Positions 25,422 through 34,697 of a DNA stretch of 64,000 nucleotides are shown in pieces (positions within the stretch are counted from its first letter, which is position 1; the number at the start of each line of letters is the position of its first letter). The DNA is taken from NCBI RefSeq assembly GCF_026626745.1, contig NZ_JAPNJW010000001.1, positions 4,200,001 through 4,264,000 of the forward strand, in the 5' to 3' direction. Position numbers and translations under genes: made by a program. The DNA is from Nannocystis sp. RBIL2. Lineage in GTDB: Bacteria > Myxococcota_A > Polyangia > Nannocystales > Nannocystaceae. The notes under the pieces are model-generated. The model saw nothing but the letters and a program-made list of their open reading frames with translations. It was not told where the DNA came from and searched no databases.

Positions 25422-25844
25422 ATGCTGAGAGGACTGAGCACGTTCAACCTGTGGGCCGCAGATCTGCCGGCGGCCGTCCGCTGGTACGCCGAGCTGCTGG
25501 GCACCCGGCCTTACTTCACCAGCGAGGCGGTCGGGCGCGGGCCGGGCTACGTGGAGTTTCGCGTCGGCGACTACCAACACGAGCTGGGCATCATCGACCG
25601 ACGCTTCGCGCCGCCCGGGCTGGCCGCGGAGCGCGGCGGGACGATCGTGTACTGGCACGTCGACGATCTTCCCGCGGCCCTCGAGCGCCTCCTCGCGCGC
25701 GGCGCCGAGCTGCTCGAGCCGATCACCGAGCGCGGCCCCGGGTTCGTCACCGCCTCGGTCGTCGACCCGTTCGGCAACGTGCTCGGCGTGATGTACAACC
25801 GCCATTACCTCGACATGCTCGGGAGGCGCGATGCGCAGCGGTGA
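25422..25844 (+). CDS. VOC (glyoxalase/bleomycin-resistance fold) protein
   Basis: The protein has 140 residues. The ATG at 25422 has GAGAGGAG about eight bases before it. The two beta-alpha-beta-beta-beta modules start at TFNLWAADLPAAVRWYAELLG and TIVYWHVDDLPAALERLLARG, and the end carries VDPFGNVLGVMYN, typical of the family. Metal ligands cannot be assigned with certainty (His53-type and Glu positions). It overlaps the YdeI-like gene by 14 bp and is therefore translationally coupled. Confidence 0.9.
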   Translation: MLRGLSTFNLWAADLPAAVRWYAELLGTRPYFTSEAVGRGPGYVEFRVGDYQHELGIIDRRFAPPGLAAERGGTIVYWHVDDLPAALERLLARGAELLEPITERGPGFVTASVVDPFGNVLGVMYNRHYLDMLGRRDAQR

Positions 25845-26421
25845 CCGTCCCGCCGCGGCGATCGGCGAGGCCGCGGTGGTCGCCTTCCGCAGCGCCGCCG
25901 AGTTTGAGGCCTGGCTCGGCGAGCACGCCGGGCTGCGCGCCGGCGTGTGGCTGAAGCTGGCCAAGCAGGGGTCCGGCGTGCCGTCGATGACCAGCGACGA
26001 GGCCGTCGACGTCGGCCTCTGCTTCGGGTGGATCTCCGGCCAGAGGAAGGCCCACGACGCGGTCTACTACCTGCAGAAGTACGTGCCCCGCCGGCGCGGC
26101 AGTCGATGGTCGCAGATCAACGTGGCCAAGGTGGAGGCGCTGCTCGCCGCCGGGCGCTTGCGACCGTGCGGTCTGGCCGAGGTCGAGGCCGCGAAGGCCG
26201 ACGGACGCTGGGCCGCGGCCTACGAGTCACAGCGCGACGCGACGGTCCCGCCCGACCTCGCTGCCGCCCTCGCGGCGAGCCCGCGAGCGACGCAGACGTT
26301 CGCGGGGCTCGGCAAGACGCAGCAGTACGCGGTGATCCTCGGCATCGTCACCGCTCGCTCCGCGAACGCCCGGCAGCGGCAGCTCCGCAGGGCGATGGCG
26401 ACGCTCGATCCGCCACCGTAG
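25831..26421 (+). CDS. YdeI/OmpD-associated family protein
   Basis: The protein has 196 residues. It shows the family's AAEFEAWLGEHAGLRAGVWL start, then DEAVDVGLCFGWISGQRKAH, PRRRGSRWSQINVAKVEAL and LRPCGLAEVEAAKADGRW, ending in a YdeI-like helical tail with ARQRQLRRA. YdeI-type proteins are small cytoplasmic proteins linked to antimicrobial-peptide tolerance in enterobacteria; the biochemical role is unknown. The start overlaps the VOC gene end (ATGCGCAGCGGTGA). Confidence 0.88.
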   Translation: MRSGDRPAAAIGEAAVVAFRSAAEFEAWLGEHAGLRAGVWLKLAKQGSGVPSMTSDEAVDVGLCFGWISGQRKAHDAVYYLQKYVPRRRGSRWSQINVAKVEALLAAGRLRPCGLAEVEAAKADGRWAAAYESQRDATVPPDLAAALAASPRATQTFAGLGKTQQYAVILGIVTARSANARQRQLRRAMATLDPPP

Positions 26422-26699
26422 AGCTCGGTGTCGGCCGGTCGCGCGACCTGCGGCCCTCGGCATCGATCTGGCTGAAAAGACAGACCCGAGGAACGACCCG
26501 GGTGCGCAGATCTCCGCGAACCCGTCGTGCGCATGGATTGCGCAGTCGCTATGGTGTCGAAGATCGCGGGCGCTGGCCCCCGCATGCGCCCGACCGGGCT
26601 CGACTGTCGTGCAGCTCCTAGCGACGCCGCGTCGCATTCTTTTTTAGAAAAGAAGCCTCGGGGCATTGCTGAAGAAACGATGCGTTCCACAACTAGCTG

Positions 26700-27008
26700 G
26701 TTCTCGAACCGTGTTGCGAGACCCTCGCCGACCTGCGCGCGGGAGAGACCTCGGGGGGTGGAGCTCGCCGAGTCGTTCGACACGACGGTGCGGGCGTTGT
26801 CGAAGCACAGGGCGTGCTCGAGGCTGCTGGGCTCGTCACCCGCGAGCGCGGCGCGCAGCGATTGCCGAGCCATTCCGCCGCCGAGCCGCTGGCCGCCATC
26901 GACCGCTGGATCGAGGGCTACAGGCGACTATCGAACCGCCGCTGCGACCGTCTGGACGAGCGGTGGAAGCGGCGGCAGAAAGGCAAGCACCATGACCCGA
27001 CCGGATGA
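26700..27008 (+). pseudogene. decayed ArsR-family regulator
   Basis: Three short frames together spell an ArsR-type winged helix. First comes EPCCETLADLRAGETS, which matches DPTRREILADLRAGETS with two Arg-to-Cys changes. After one extra G in a G6 run at 26754-26759 follows GVELAESFDTTVRALSKH. After one missing base near 26809-26812 follows GVLEAAGLVTRERGAQRL, then WIEGYRRLSNRRCDRLDERW. The last frame ends at 27008 and overlaps the AHSA1 start by 17 bp, as in intact ArsR-AHSA1 pairs. The Cys substitutions and lost N terminus argue for real decay and not only sequencing error. Confidence 0.65.
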
Positions 27009-27879
27009 TTCACAGGACCGTGAGATCGAGATCGTGCGCGTGTTCGACGCCCCGCGCGAGCTGGTGTTCGACAGCTGGATCCGCGCCGAGCACGTCCGCG
27101 AATGGTTCGCGCCGAACGGTCACAGCACCACCGATTGCGAGGTCGACGCGCGCCCTGACGGCAGCTGGCGCGTCGAGTACCGCTCCGAGCGCGGCGCGCG
27201 GTTCAGCGAGCGCGGGCGCTTCAACGAGGTCTCGCGCCCCGATCGCCTGTCGTTCACCCTCACCCAGGTCAGCGAGAGCAGCGCGGGCCCCGAGACCGTC
27301 GTGACAGTCACCTTCGCCGCGGTCGGCAACGCCACCCAGGTGCGCTTTCACCAGACCGGCTTCGAATCGGCCGAGCGGCGCGACGGCAACGCCGAGGGCT
27401 GGAACGAGTGCTTCGCCAAGCTCGCGCGACACATCGCCACCAGCGGCGCCGCCGAGGCCGAGCTGCGCGCATTGTTCCGGGCGTGGTCGCAGGCCACCGC
27501 CACCCGGGACCTCGAGGGCTCGATGGCGCCGATCGCCCGCGACGTGGTGTCGTACGAGCATGAGGCCCCGCTCCAGCTCGTCGGCGTCGACGCCGTGCGC
27601 GAGGTGTGCCGGCGCGGCTTCGAGGCGACGCAAGGCGGCATCGCCTGGGACGTCCCCGACCTGCGGGTGCTCGTCTGCGGCGACCTGGCGGTGACCTGGG
27701 GCCTCAATCGCATGCAAGCGCAAGAGCCCGGCCAGGCGCAGGTCGAGAGCTGGTCGCGCGGCACCCGGGTGTTCCGCAAGATCGGCGGCGCCTGGCAGAT
27801 GATCCACCAGCACGTCTCGTTCCCCTACGACCCGCAGACCTCGCAGGCCAGGCTCGACCTGCGACCCGACGAGCCCTGA
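26992..27879 (+). CDS. AHSA1/SRPBCC domain fused to SnoaL-like domain
   Basis: The protein has 295 residues. Residues 1 to about 145 are an AHSA1-type START-like domain (IEIVRVFDAPRELVFDSWIR, WFAPNGHSTTDCEVD, TQVRFHQTGFES, GWNECFAKLARHI). Residues from about 152 form an NTF2-like domain of the SnoaL/ketosteroid-isomerase type (LRALFRAWSQATATRDLEGS, VSYEHEAPLQLVGVDAVREV, WQMIHQHVSFPYDP). Each domain normally stands alone, so this is a fusion of two small hydrophobic-ligand folds. The nearby ArsR remnant would normally be its regulator. The substrate is unknown. Confidence 0.88.
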   Translation: MTRPDDSQDREIEIVRVFDAPRELVFDSWIRAEHVREWFAPNGHSTTDCEVDARPDGSWRVEYRSERGARFSERGRFNEVSRPDRLSFTLTQVSESSAGPETVVTVTFAAVGNATQVRFHQTGFESAERRDGNAEGWNECFAKLARHIATSGAAEAELRALFRAWSQATATRDLEGSMAPIARDVVSYEHEAPLQLVGVDAVREVCRRGFEATQGGIAWDVPDLRVLVCGDLAVTWGLNRMQAQEPGQAQVESWSRGTRVFRKIGGAWQMIHQHVSFPYDPQTSQARLDLRPDEP

Positions 27880-28008
27880 CGTCGCGTCAGTGTCTCTCCC
27901 ACGAATCACCGCAGGAAATCACTCTCGGGAATCACGCGGCCTCAAGGGCCGCGACACCCGACCTTGGTCGGATGTTCGCGGTCGGCGAACTCGTCCATAT
28001 CGACGAGC

Positions 28009-28602
28009 ATGTCCCAGACCTCGATCCCCGGTTACACCTACGGCACCCCCCAGGTCGCGCCTTCGCCCGTCACGGACGCCGACTTCGCGCTGCTCAAGCA
28101 GACCGTCCTGCTCGGCGACGAGGACCTCCGTTACCTGCGACTCGCAGGTGAAGTGCTCGGCGACCAGGTCGAAGCGATCCTGGACGTCTGGTACGGCTTC
28201 GTCGGCGCCAACGCCCACCTCGTGCATTACTTCAGCGGCGCCGACGGTCGCCCCGACGCGCAGTACCTCGGCCGCGTGCGCCAGCGCTTCGGCCAGTGGA
28301 TCCGCGACACCTGCAGCGCCCAGTATGACCGCGCCTGGCTCGATTATCAGCACGAGATCGGCCTGCGCCACACCGCCGCCAAGAAGAACCGCACCGACGG
28401 CGTGGCCTCGGCGGCCCCGCAGATCCACCTCCGCTACCTGATCGCCTTCATCGTCCCGATCACCGCCACCATCAAGCCGTTCCTGGCCAAGAAGGGGCAC
28501 GCCGCCGCCGACGTCGAGGCCATGCACGCGGCGTGGTTCAAAGCAGTGACGCTGCAGGTCACGCTGTGGAGCGAGCCCTACGTGGCAGCGTCGGTGTTCT
28601 GA
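28009..28602 (+). CDS. protoglobin (single-domain haem protein)
   Basis: The protein has 197 residues from the ATG at 28009 (MSQTSIPGYTYGTP). It matches protoglobins: IPGYTYG at the start, LGDQVEAILDVWYGFVGANA, HLVHYFSGADGRPDAQYLGR and the F-helix region LDYQHEIGLRHT, whose His is the likely proximal ligand. No methyl-accepting or cyclase domain is attached, so it is not a full globin-coupled sensor. It may bind O2, CO or NO. It converges with the sugar-dehydrogenase gene. Confidence 0.9.
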   Translation: MSQTSIPGYTYGTPQVAPSPVTDADFALLKQTVLLGDEDLRYLRLAGEVLGDQVEAILDVWYGFVGANAHLVHYFSGADGRPDAQYLGRVRQRFGQWIRDTCSAQYDRAWLDYQHEIGLRHTAAKKNRTDGVASAAPQIHLRYLIAFIVPITATIKPFLAKKGHAAADVEAMHAAWFKAVTLQVTLWSEPYVAASVF

Positions 28603-28666
28603 GCGAGCCGACGCGGCTCCGACAGATTGCTAGCACCTGGCCTTCCGGTCAGCCAGCCATTGTCTC

Positions 28667-29809
28667 TCACTCGGTCGGCGAGAGCCGCAGGATCTTCGCG
28701 TTCTCCTTGTCGGTGAGCACGTAGACCAGCCCGTCGGGTCCCTGTGCCACGTCGCGGATGCGCTGGCCGAGGTCGCCCAGCAGGCGCTCCTCGCCGACCA
28801 CGCGGCCATCTTCGAGGTCGAGGCGGGACAGGTGCTCCTCGACCAGCGCCCCGACGAACAGGTCGCCCTGCCAGGCCGGGAACGCATCGCCGGCGTAGAA
28901 CATCGCCCCGCTCGGCGCGATCGACGGCACCCAGTAGTACAGCGGCTCGACGAAGCCGGGCCCGGAGGACTTGCCGGTGCCGACCGGCGTGCCGTCGTAG
29001 TTGACGCCGTAGCTGACGCGCGGCCACCCGTAGTTCTTGCCCGGCTCGGGCAGGTTGACCTCGTCGCCGCCCTTCGGCCCGTGCTCGACGATCCACAGCT
29101 GGCGGGTCTCGGGGTGGATCGCCGCCGATTGGATGTTGCGATGGCCGATCGACCAGATCTCCGGCAGCGCGCCCGGCTCGTCGATGAACGGGTTGTCGCC
29201 CGGGATCGAGCCGTCACCTTTGATCCGCACGACCTTGCCGAGGTGGTTGTCGAGGGTCTGGGCCTTCTCGCGGGTCTCGTCGGTGAAGCGCTCGCCGAGG
29301 CCGACGAACAGCGCGCCGTCGTCCGCCACCGCGATCCGCGAGCCGAAGTGCTTGCCATTATCAAAAGTCGGCTGCTGGCGGAAGATCACCGCCACGTCCT
29401 CGAGCCGCGGCGTCGCGTCGAGGCGCAGCGTCGCCGCGGCCACGCTGGTGCCCGAGCCGCCCTCGCGCGGCTCCGCGAAGCTGAGGTAGATCCGGCTCGA
29501 CGTGGCGAAGTCGTGCGCGAGGGCCACGTCGAGCAGCCCGCCCTGGTCCTCCGCGGCGACCTCCGGCACGTTCGCCAGCGGCTCGGACACCGAGCCGTCG
29601 ACCGCGACGATCCGCAACCGACCTGGCCTTTCGGTCAGCAGGATGCGCCCGTCCGGCAGGAACTCGAGCGCCCACGGCCGATCGAGCCCGACCGCGAACT
29701 CCTCCACCCTGTAATCCGCGGTCTCCGCCGGGGTCGGCGCGTCGGTGCGATCGCTGCGCGAGGTGGTACAGGCGACGAGCAGCGTGAGGACCGCGATCGA
29801 GCTACGCAT
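28667..29809 (-). CDS. PQQ-dependent aldose sugar dehydrogenase-like lipoprotein
   Basis: The protein has 380 residues from the ATG at 29809, with a lipobox LLVAC. It is a six-bladed propeller of the soluble GDH-B/Asd type: GLDRPWALEFLPDGRILLTE, EDQGGLLDVALAHDF, the PQQ-site His in NGKHFGSRIAVADDGALFVG, SIGHRNIQSAAIHPETRQLW, EHGPKGGDEVNLPEPGKNYG and WVPSIAPSGAMFYAG. PQQ would be needed from elsewhere; no pqq genes are in the window. As a lipoprotein it would oxidise sugars in the periplasm and pass electrons to the membrane. Confidence 0.92.
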   Translation of the reverse strand: MRSSIAVLTLLVACTTSRSDRTDAPTPAETADYRVEEFAVGLDRPWALEFLPDGRILLTERPGRLRIVAVDGSVSEPLANVPEVAAEDQGGLLDVALAHDFATSSRIYLSFAEPREGGSGTSVAAATLRLDATPRLEDVAVIFRQQPTFDNGKHFGSRIAVADDGALFVGLGERFTDETREKAQTLDNHLGKVVRIKGDGSIPGDNPFIDEPGALPEIWSIGHRNIQSAAIHPETRQLWIVEHGPKGGDEVNLPEPGKNYGWPRVSYGVNYDGTPVGTGKSSGPGFVEPLYYWVPSIAPSGAMFYAGDAFPAWQGDLFVGALVEEHLSRLDLEDGRVVGEERLLGDLGQRIRDVAQGPDGLVYVLTDKENAKILRLSPTE

Positions 29810-30390
29810 GGACGCTGCGAGCATTGGCGATGCCCGGGCGCCCGCAAGCTTTGCCGCGGCGTGAACCCGCCCGCACGCCTTCAGGCGCGATCCTGGCGAG
29901 AACAGCCTCCTCTGCGGCGCATGCGCCCGCTCTGCCCGCGCGACGACCTCGCCCTCCGCCGCCACGACGCAGGGCGGATCGGCCGCGCCCGAGCGTGCGA
30001 CCCCGGACGTGGCGATCCCGCCGATCGATTCACGTATCGCGGGCCGGAGCCTCGACTGTCTCGCGCGCGAGCGCCCCGGCCTCGAGATCCCGAGCCGCCG
30101 ACGCGTGATGTTGAACGCGGCGCGCCCACGCCGTCGGCGGCCCCGGTCAGCTGCGCGAGCTCGACGTCCTCGCCCCCGCTCCGCAACGCCCGCTCCGGGG
30201 CCGCAGGCCCGCCCGCGGCGATGCTGCGGCGAACCCCGGTCTGCGTCGGACGAGCCCTCGCGCCATCCTCAGGCACCTGTCTCTCGAGACAGCCAGGCCT
30301 GCGAGCGCGGTCGGCTTCGCGCCCGCGCTCGGCTTCAACCAGCGCCGTCCGCGTTGACCTCGCCGGCGCAACGCCCTACCGTCGATCGTC
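29810..30390. other. divergent intergenic region
   Basis: I see no gene in these 581 bp; open frames on both strands are Arg/Pro/Ala-rich shadows. It contains one clear palindrome of the dispersed family at 30277-30292. Promoters of the two divergent lipoprotein genes should lie here. Confidence 0.5.
30277..30292. repeat. GGACATG-family palindrome
   Basis: CTGTCT and AGACAG pair perfectly around CTCG. It uses the CTGTC variant of the half-site (as at 4775 and 59398). Unlike most copies it lies in a divergent region. Confidence 0.6.
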
Positions 30391-31581
30391 GTGACGCGCG
30401 CTTTTTGGCCTGTGAACCTGGTTCTGTGCGTCTTCGGTGTGACCGCCTGTGCCTCGGGCGAGGACCCGCAGGGGACCGCCTTCACCGGCGCACCGAATTC
30501 GTCGAACCCGATGTCGATGACCTCGTCGATGACCACGCCGACCGACGGCATGGGCTCGACCTCCGCGCCTGCGACCGAGACCGACGGCGTCGACGTCACC
30601 ACCGACACGACGAGCACCGGCACCACCGCCGTCAGCGACACCGACGCGCCGGCCACCGACACCACCGCGGTCGCCACCACCGAACAGGCGACCAGCGCCG
30701 GCACCGATGGTTGCCCCGAGGGCGGCCTGTTCTGCGCCTGTTACGCCGATCAGACCTGCAACGACGGCCTCGTCTGCGAAAACGACGTGTGCGTGCCGGA
30801 GTCGGAGCCGGTGTGCGGCGACGGCATGCTCGCGGGCATGGAGGAGTGCGACAACGGGGCGGGCAACGCCGACACTGCCACTTGCAAGAGCGACTGCACC
30901 CTGCAGAAGTGCGGCGACGGCTTCCTCGGCCCCGGCGAGGCGTGCGACGACGGCAACGCGGTCGACAACGACGCCTGCTCCAACGCCTGCATCGCCGCCA
31001 GCTGCGGCGACCTCGTGGTGCAGATGGGCGAGGCCTGCGACGACGGCAACGCGGTCAGCACCGACGCCTGCATCAACTGTCAGGCGGCCGTGTGCGGCGA
31101 CACCTTCGTGTACGCCGGCGTCGAGCAGTGCGACGACGGCAACGCCTCCGGCGGCGACGGCTGCAGCGCCTCGTGCCAGATCGAGGCGCCGCAGTGCGGC
31201 GGCAACTTCACCACCGGCTGGTGCCCGCAGAACGGCACCAACCAGCAGTTCACCCGCTGCGAGAGCGTGTCCAACAACAACAAGACCTGCAACAACCCGT
31301 TCATCAAGTACGGCACGGTCGAGAACGGGGTGCCGGCGCAGCACGGCGGCAACGACTACAACGCCTGGTGCATCCAGCTCGGCTTCTCCGGCTGGAGCGG
31401 CCAGGTCGGCTACGGCAATCGCCCGTGCGACCCGCCGCAGGGCCGGCTGTTCGGCTGCACCGGCTACGACGAGGCCGTGTGGCACTGGTGCGACTGGCAG
31501 GACGGCAACTGGCTCAACCAGCAGCTGAACTACTGGCAGTGCAACGACGGCACCCAGGTCACCTCGATCACCTGCCAGTGA
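30391..31581 (+). CDS. Cys-rich repeat (DUF4215-type) lipoprotein
   Basis: The protein has 396 residues and starts with GTG. The lipobox is FGVTAC. A Thr/Ser linker covers about residues 25-105. Four Cys-rich modules follow, marked by VCGDGMLAGMEECDNG, KCGDGFLGPGEACDDGN, SCGDLVVQMGEACDDGN and VCGDTFVYAGVEQCDDGN; these are the myxobacterial DUF4215 repeats seen in surface proteins. The C-terminal 130 residues form a separate Cys- and Trp-rich domain (HGGNDYNAWCIQLGFSGWSG, AVWHWCDWQDGNW) that I do not recognise. It is probably an outer-surface protein. Confidence 0.85.
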   Translation: MTRAFWPVNLVLCVFGVTACASGEDPQGTAFTGAPNSSNPMSMTSSMTTPTDGMGSTSAPATETDGVDVTTDTTSTGTTAVSDTDAPATDTTAVATTEQATSAGTDGCPEGGLFCACYADQTCNDGLVCENDVCVPESEPVCGDGMLAGMEECDNGAGNADTATCKSDCTLQKCGDGFLGPGEACDDGNAVDNDACSNACIAASCGDLVVQMGEACDDGNAVSTDACINCQAAVCGDTFVYAGVEQCDDGNASGGDGCSASCQIEAPQCGGNFTTGWCPQNGTNQQFTRCESVSNNNKTCNNPFIKYGTVENGVPAQHGGNDYNAWCIQLGFSGWSGQVGYGNRPCDPPQGRLFGCTGYDEAVWHWCDWQDGNWLNQQLNYWQCNDGTQVTSITCQ

Positions 31582-31594
31582 TCGCAGTGTCCAT

Positions 31595-31620
31595 GGGACA
31601 TGCCCTCAAGGACATGTCCC
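31595..31620. repeat. GGACATG palindromic element
   Basis: GGGACATGCCC (31595-31605), loop TCAA, GGACATGTCCC (31610-31620), with one mismatch between arms. It lies between the convergent genes ending at 31581 and 31628. Confidence 0.85.
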
Positions 31621-31627
31621 ATGAGAC

Positions 31628-32323
31628 TCAGAGCGTCGGGCACATCGGCTCGTCCGCCGCCTCGCAGCTCTCGAACCACGCCGTCCACAGCATGCACTGG
31701 GCGTGCGCCGGATCGTCGTCGGCGAGGGTCAGGCAGTCGGCGAAGAAGTCGACCGGCTTGAGGACGCAGCGCTCGACCGGGCCCTCCGGGGCGTCTTCGA
31801 GGGAGCCCGGGTCTTCGAGCCAGTTCTGGCGCAGGGCCCCGCCCTCCCCGTCGAACACGAGGTCGTACCACTCCTCCTCACCGTTGAACCCGTTGACGTC
31901 GTAGCGCAGGGGGAACCCCGCGCCGGCCGCCAGCTGCTCGAGCGCGCACTGGGTCTCCGACGTGTACGCCTCGGTGCATTCCGGGCTCCATGAATCGTTG
32001 CCGCACAGCAGCAGGACGTCGTCGCACGGGCGCGTGAAGCCGCAGCCCATCGCCAGCTCGTCGGGGAAGCCGCCCCCGGTCGTCCCGTCGGTCGTCGTCT
32101 CGTCCGTCGTCGAGGTCGTCGTCGAGGTCGTCGTCGGCGTCTCCGTGGTCCCGGGCCCGGTCGTCGTCGTCTCTCCGGTCTCCGTCCCGGAGGTCGTCGG
32201 CCCGGTCGTGCCCGGCTCGGTGGTCGCGTCGCTCGTCTCGCTCTCGGTGGTATCGCCCTTGTCGGAGCTACAGGCGGGGCCGAGCCCGAGGAGCCCGAGG
32301 AGTAAGAGTCGGTCGCATTTCAT
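31628..32323 (-). CDS. lipoprotein with Thr-rich linker and Cys-paired domain
   Basis: The protein has 231 residues from the ATG at 32323 (MKCDRLLLLGLLGLGPAC). A linker of Thr, Glu, Ser and Gly covers about residues 20-85. The C-terminal domain has regularly placed Cys in GCGFTRPCDDVLLLCGND, SPECTEAYTSETQCALEQL, VERCVLKPVDFFADCLTL and WFESCEAADEPMCP. It probably folds as a disulfide-rich surface domain; the family is not recognised. It is divergent from the prolyl oligopeptidase gene. Confidence 0.78.
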   Translation of the reverse strand: MKCDRLLLLGLLGLGPACSSDKGDTTESETSDATTEPGTTGPTTSGTETGETTTTGPGTTETPTTTSTTTSTTDETTTDGTTGGGFPDELAMGCGFTRPCDDVLLLCGNDSWSPECTEAYTSETQCALEQLAAGAGFPLRYDVNGFNGEEEWYDLVFDGEGGALRQNWLEDPGSLEDAPEGPVERCVLKPVDFFADCLTLADDDPAHAQCMLWTAWFESCEAADEPMCPTL

Positions 32324-32422
32324 GGCCGGCAAGATAGAACGTCTCGCCCGCCCTTTCCAGCGCGGCGGCTTGCGAAGGGACACGACAAATGTGTCGTTCG
32401 CGCGGCCGCGCCCGCATCCGTC

Positions 32423-32444
32423 GACATGTCTCGAAGGACATGCC
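32423..32444. repeat. GGACATG palindromic element in a divergent region
   Basis: GACATGTC, loop TCGA, then AGGACATGC; imperfect arms. It lies between two divergent lipoprotein genes, about 100 bp before each start, so here an operator role is more natural than a terminator role. Confidence 0.7.
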
Positions 32445-32543
32445 ACTCATTCGCCAGGGCGATCACCGGGTCGCCGCGCCCCCGACCCGATCCCCGCGAG
32501 CGACTGGACGCCGACGCGCACTTCGTGATGTATTGAGTTCGCC

Positions 32544-34697
32544 ATGCTTCGCCACGTCCCCTGGGGGCTCCTGGGCCTCGCGCTCGCGGCCTGTTCGCCC
32601 GCCACCCCGGTCCGTTCGCCTGCTTCGCCCGCTGCGGCGACGCCCACGGCCACGGCCGAGGTCGCGCCCGACCCGCGCGCTGCCTATCCGCAGGCCCGGC
32701 GTGGCGAGCCGGCCGACGATCCCTACCGATGGCTCGAAGACGACGGCGACGAGCTCTCGGCCTGGATCGCGGCGGAGAATCGTCATACCGACGGCGCGCT
32801 CGGCAGCGGTCCGGCTCGCGCGGCCCTGCGTGAGCGGCTCGCGGTGGTCCATCGCTACGAGAGCTTCGGCGTGCCGGTGCGCCGCGGCGGGCGCTACTTC
32901 TGGACTTACCGCGACGGCGTGCGCGACCAGGCCGTGCTGATGACCGCGCCTGCGCTCGACGCAGCGGCGACCGTCGTGCTCGACCCGGAGACGGTGTCGG
33001 CGGGCGGGCGGTTCACGTTCGCCGGCTGGGTCGTGAGCCCCGACGGCAAGTACCTCGCGTATGGCCTCGCCGAGGGCGGCGGCGACTGGACGACCTGGCA
33101 TGTGCGCGACCTGGCGACCGGTAAAGACCTGCCCGAGACCTTCGATCACGTGAAGTACTACCGGCCGGTGTTCACGCGCGACGGTCGCGTGTTCTACGGC
33201 CGGTTTCCGGCGCCGCCGAAAGGCGGCGAGATCAAGGCGCTCGACTACGGTCACGCGGTGCACGTGCACCGGCTCGGCCGGCCGACGAGCGAAGATCGCG
33301 TGGTGTTCGCGCGACCCGAGCACCCGACCTGGCAGTTCGACCTCGAGGTCACGCCCGACGGCCGCTACCTGGTGATCACGATCGGCGACGGCCAGGTCGG
33401 CGACCGCGGGGTCGAGCGGATCGCCACGCTCGACCTGCGGGCTGGCGCCACGGCGGCTCCGCGTCTGCTGGTCGACGACTTCGACACCGAGCTGATCCTC
33501 GCCGGCAGCGACGGTCCACGGCTGCTGTTCATGACCACGGCCGACGCGCCGAACAAGCGGGTGGTAGCGATCGACGTGCGCCGGCCGGAGCGCGCGGCGT
33601 GGCAGACCGTGGTCCCGGCGGGGCCGCACGCGATCCACGACGTGATCCAGATCGGGCGCCAGCTGGTGGTGACCTCGCTGGTCGACGCGCACACCGAGGC
33701 GGTCGCGTACGACCTGCGGGGCGAGAAGCTGCGGGAGATCGGCCTGCCCGGGCTCGGCACCGCGTACTTCGCCGCCGCCGAGCCTGGCGCGAGCGAGGGC
33801 GCGGCCTACTTCACCGGCTTCACCGTGCCGGGCGCGGTCTACCGCTACGACGCCGCGAGCGGCGCGCTGACGGCGTGGAAGCGGCCGAGCACCGCGTTCG
33901 ACCCGACCCAATTCGAGACCGAGCAGGTGTTCGTGACGTCGCGGGACGGCACCCGGGTCCCGATGTTCGTGGTCGGCAAGCGCGGCCTGCCGCGCGACGG
34001 CACCAGCCCGGCGATCATGACCGCATACGGGTTCGGCGGGGTCTCCTCCACGCCGTACTTCGACGCATCGACGATCCCGTGGCTCGAACGCGGCGGGCGG
34101 TTCGCGCTGGTCAACGTGCGCGGCGGCGGGGAGTACGGCGAGGCCTGGCATCAGGCCGCCGTGCGTGAGAAGCGGCAGACGGGCATCGATGACTTCCTCG
34201 CCGCGGCGAACCACCTGGTCAGCGCCGGCTACACCTCGGTGTCGCGGCTCGGTGCGACCGGTGTGTCGGGCGGCGGCACGCTGGTCGCGGCCGCGGTGGT
34301 CCAGCGCCCGGACGCGTTCGGCGCGGTCGTGCCGGTGGTCGGCGTGCACGATCTGCTGCGCTTCCACCTGTTCGGCCAGGGCGCGGGCTGGGCCGGCGAC
34401 ATGGGCTCGCCGGAGGTGCCCGCGGAGGCCGCGGTGCTGCGCAAGATCTCGCCGCTGCACAACGTGCGCCCGGGGACGCGCTACCCGGCGATGCTTATCA
34501 CCACCTCGGACCACGACGTCCGGGTCGCGCCGCTGCACTCGTACAAGCTCGCCGCGGCGCTGCAGGCCGCGCAGGCCGGCCCCGCGTCCGTGCTGCTCCG
34601 CGTGTACACCCGCAGCGGCCACGGAGCGTCGCGGCTGTCGAAGCGGCTCGAGCAGGCCGAGGAGCTTTTCACGTTCTTCACCGCAAACCTGCGATGA
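32544..34697 (+). CDS. prolyl oligopeptidase family serine peptidase (S9A), lipoprotein
   Basis: The protein has 717 residues with a lipobox ALAAC. Typical S9A features are RRGEPADDPYRWLEDDG at the start of the mature protein, a seven-bladed propeller with RVFYGRFPAPPKGG, and the C-terminal hydrolase domain with YGFGGVSSTPYF and NVRGGGEYGEAWHQA. The catalytic triad is Ser575 in GVSGGG, Asp658 in TTSDHDVRV and His693 in SGHGASR. The nucleophile elbow reads GVSGGG where GGSNGG is usual. As a periplasmic or surface lipoprotein it would trim proline-containing peptides, which suits a predatory or proteolytic lifestyle. Confidence 0.93.
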   Translation: MLRHVPWGLLGLALAACSPATPVRSPASPAAATPTATAEVAPDPRAAYPQARRGEPADDPYRWLEDDGDELSAWIAAENRHTDGALGSGPARAALRERLAVVHRYESFGVPVRRGGRYFWTYRDGVRDQAVLMTAPALDAAATVVLDPETVSAGGRFTFAGWVVSPDGKYLAYGLAEGGGDWTTWHVRDLATGKDLPETFDHVKYYRPVFTRDGRVFYGRFPAPPKGGEIKALDYGHAVHVHRLGRPTSEDRVVFARPEHPTWQFDLEVTPDGRYLVITIGDGQVGDRGVERIATLDLRAGATAAPRLLVDDFDTELILAGSDGPRLLFMTTADAPNKRVVAIDVRRPERAAWQTVVPAGPHAIHDVIQIGRQLVVTSLVDAHTEAVAYDLRGEKLREIGLPGLGTAYFAAAEPGASEGAAYFTGFTVPGAVYRYDAASGALTAWKRPSTAFDPTQFETEQVFVTSRDGTRVPMFVVGKRGLPRDGTSPAIMTAYGFGGVSSTPYFDASTIPWLERGGRFALVNVRGGGEYGEAWHQAAVREKRQTGIDDFLAAANHLVSAGYTSVSRLGATGVSGGGTLVAAAVVQRPDAFGAVVPVVGVHDLLRFHLFGQGAGWAGDMGSPEVPAEAAVLRKISPLHNVRPGTRYPAMLITTSDHDVRVAPLHSYKLAAALQAAQAGPASVLLRVYTRSGHGASRLSKRLEQAEELFTFFTANLR

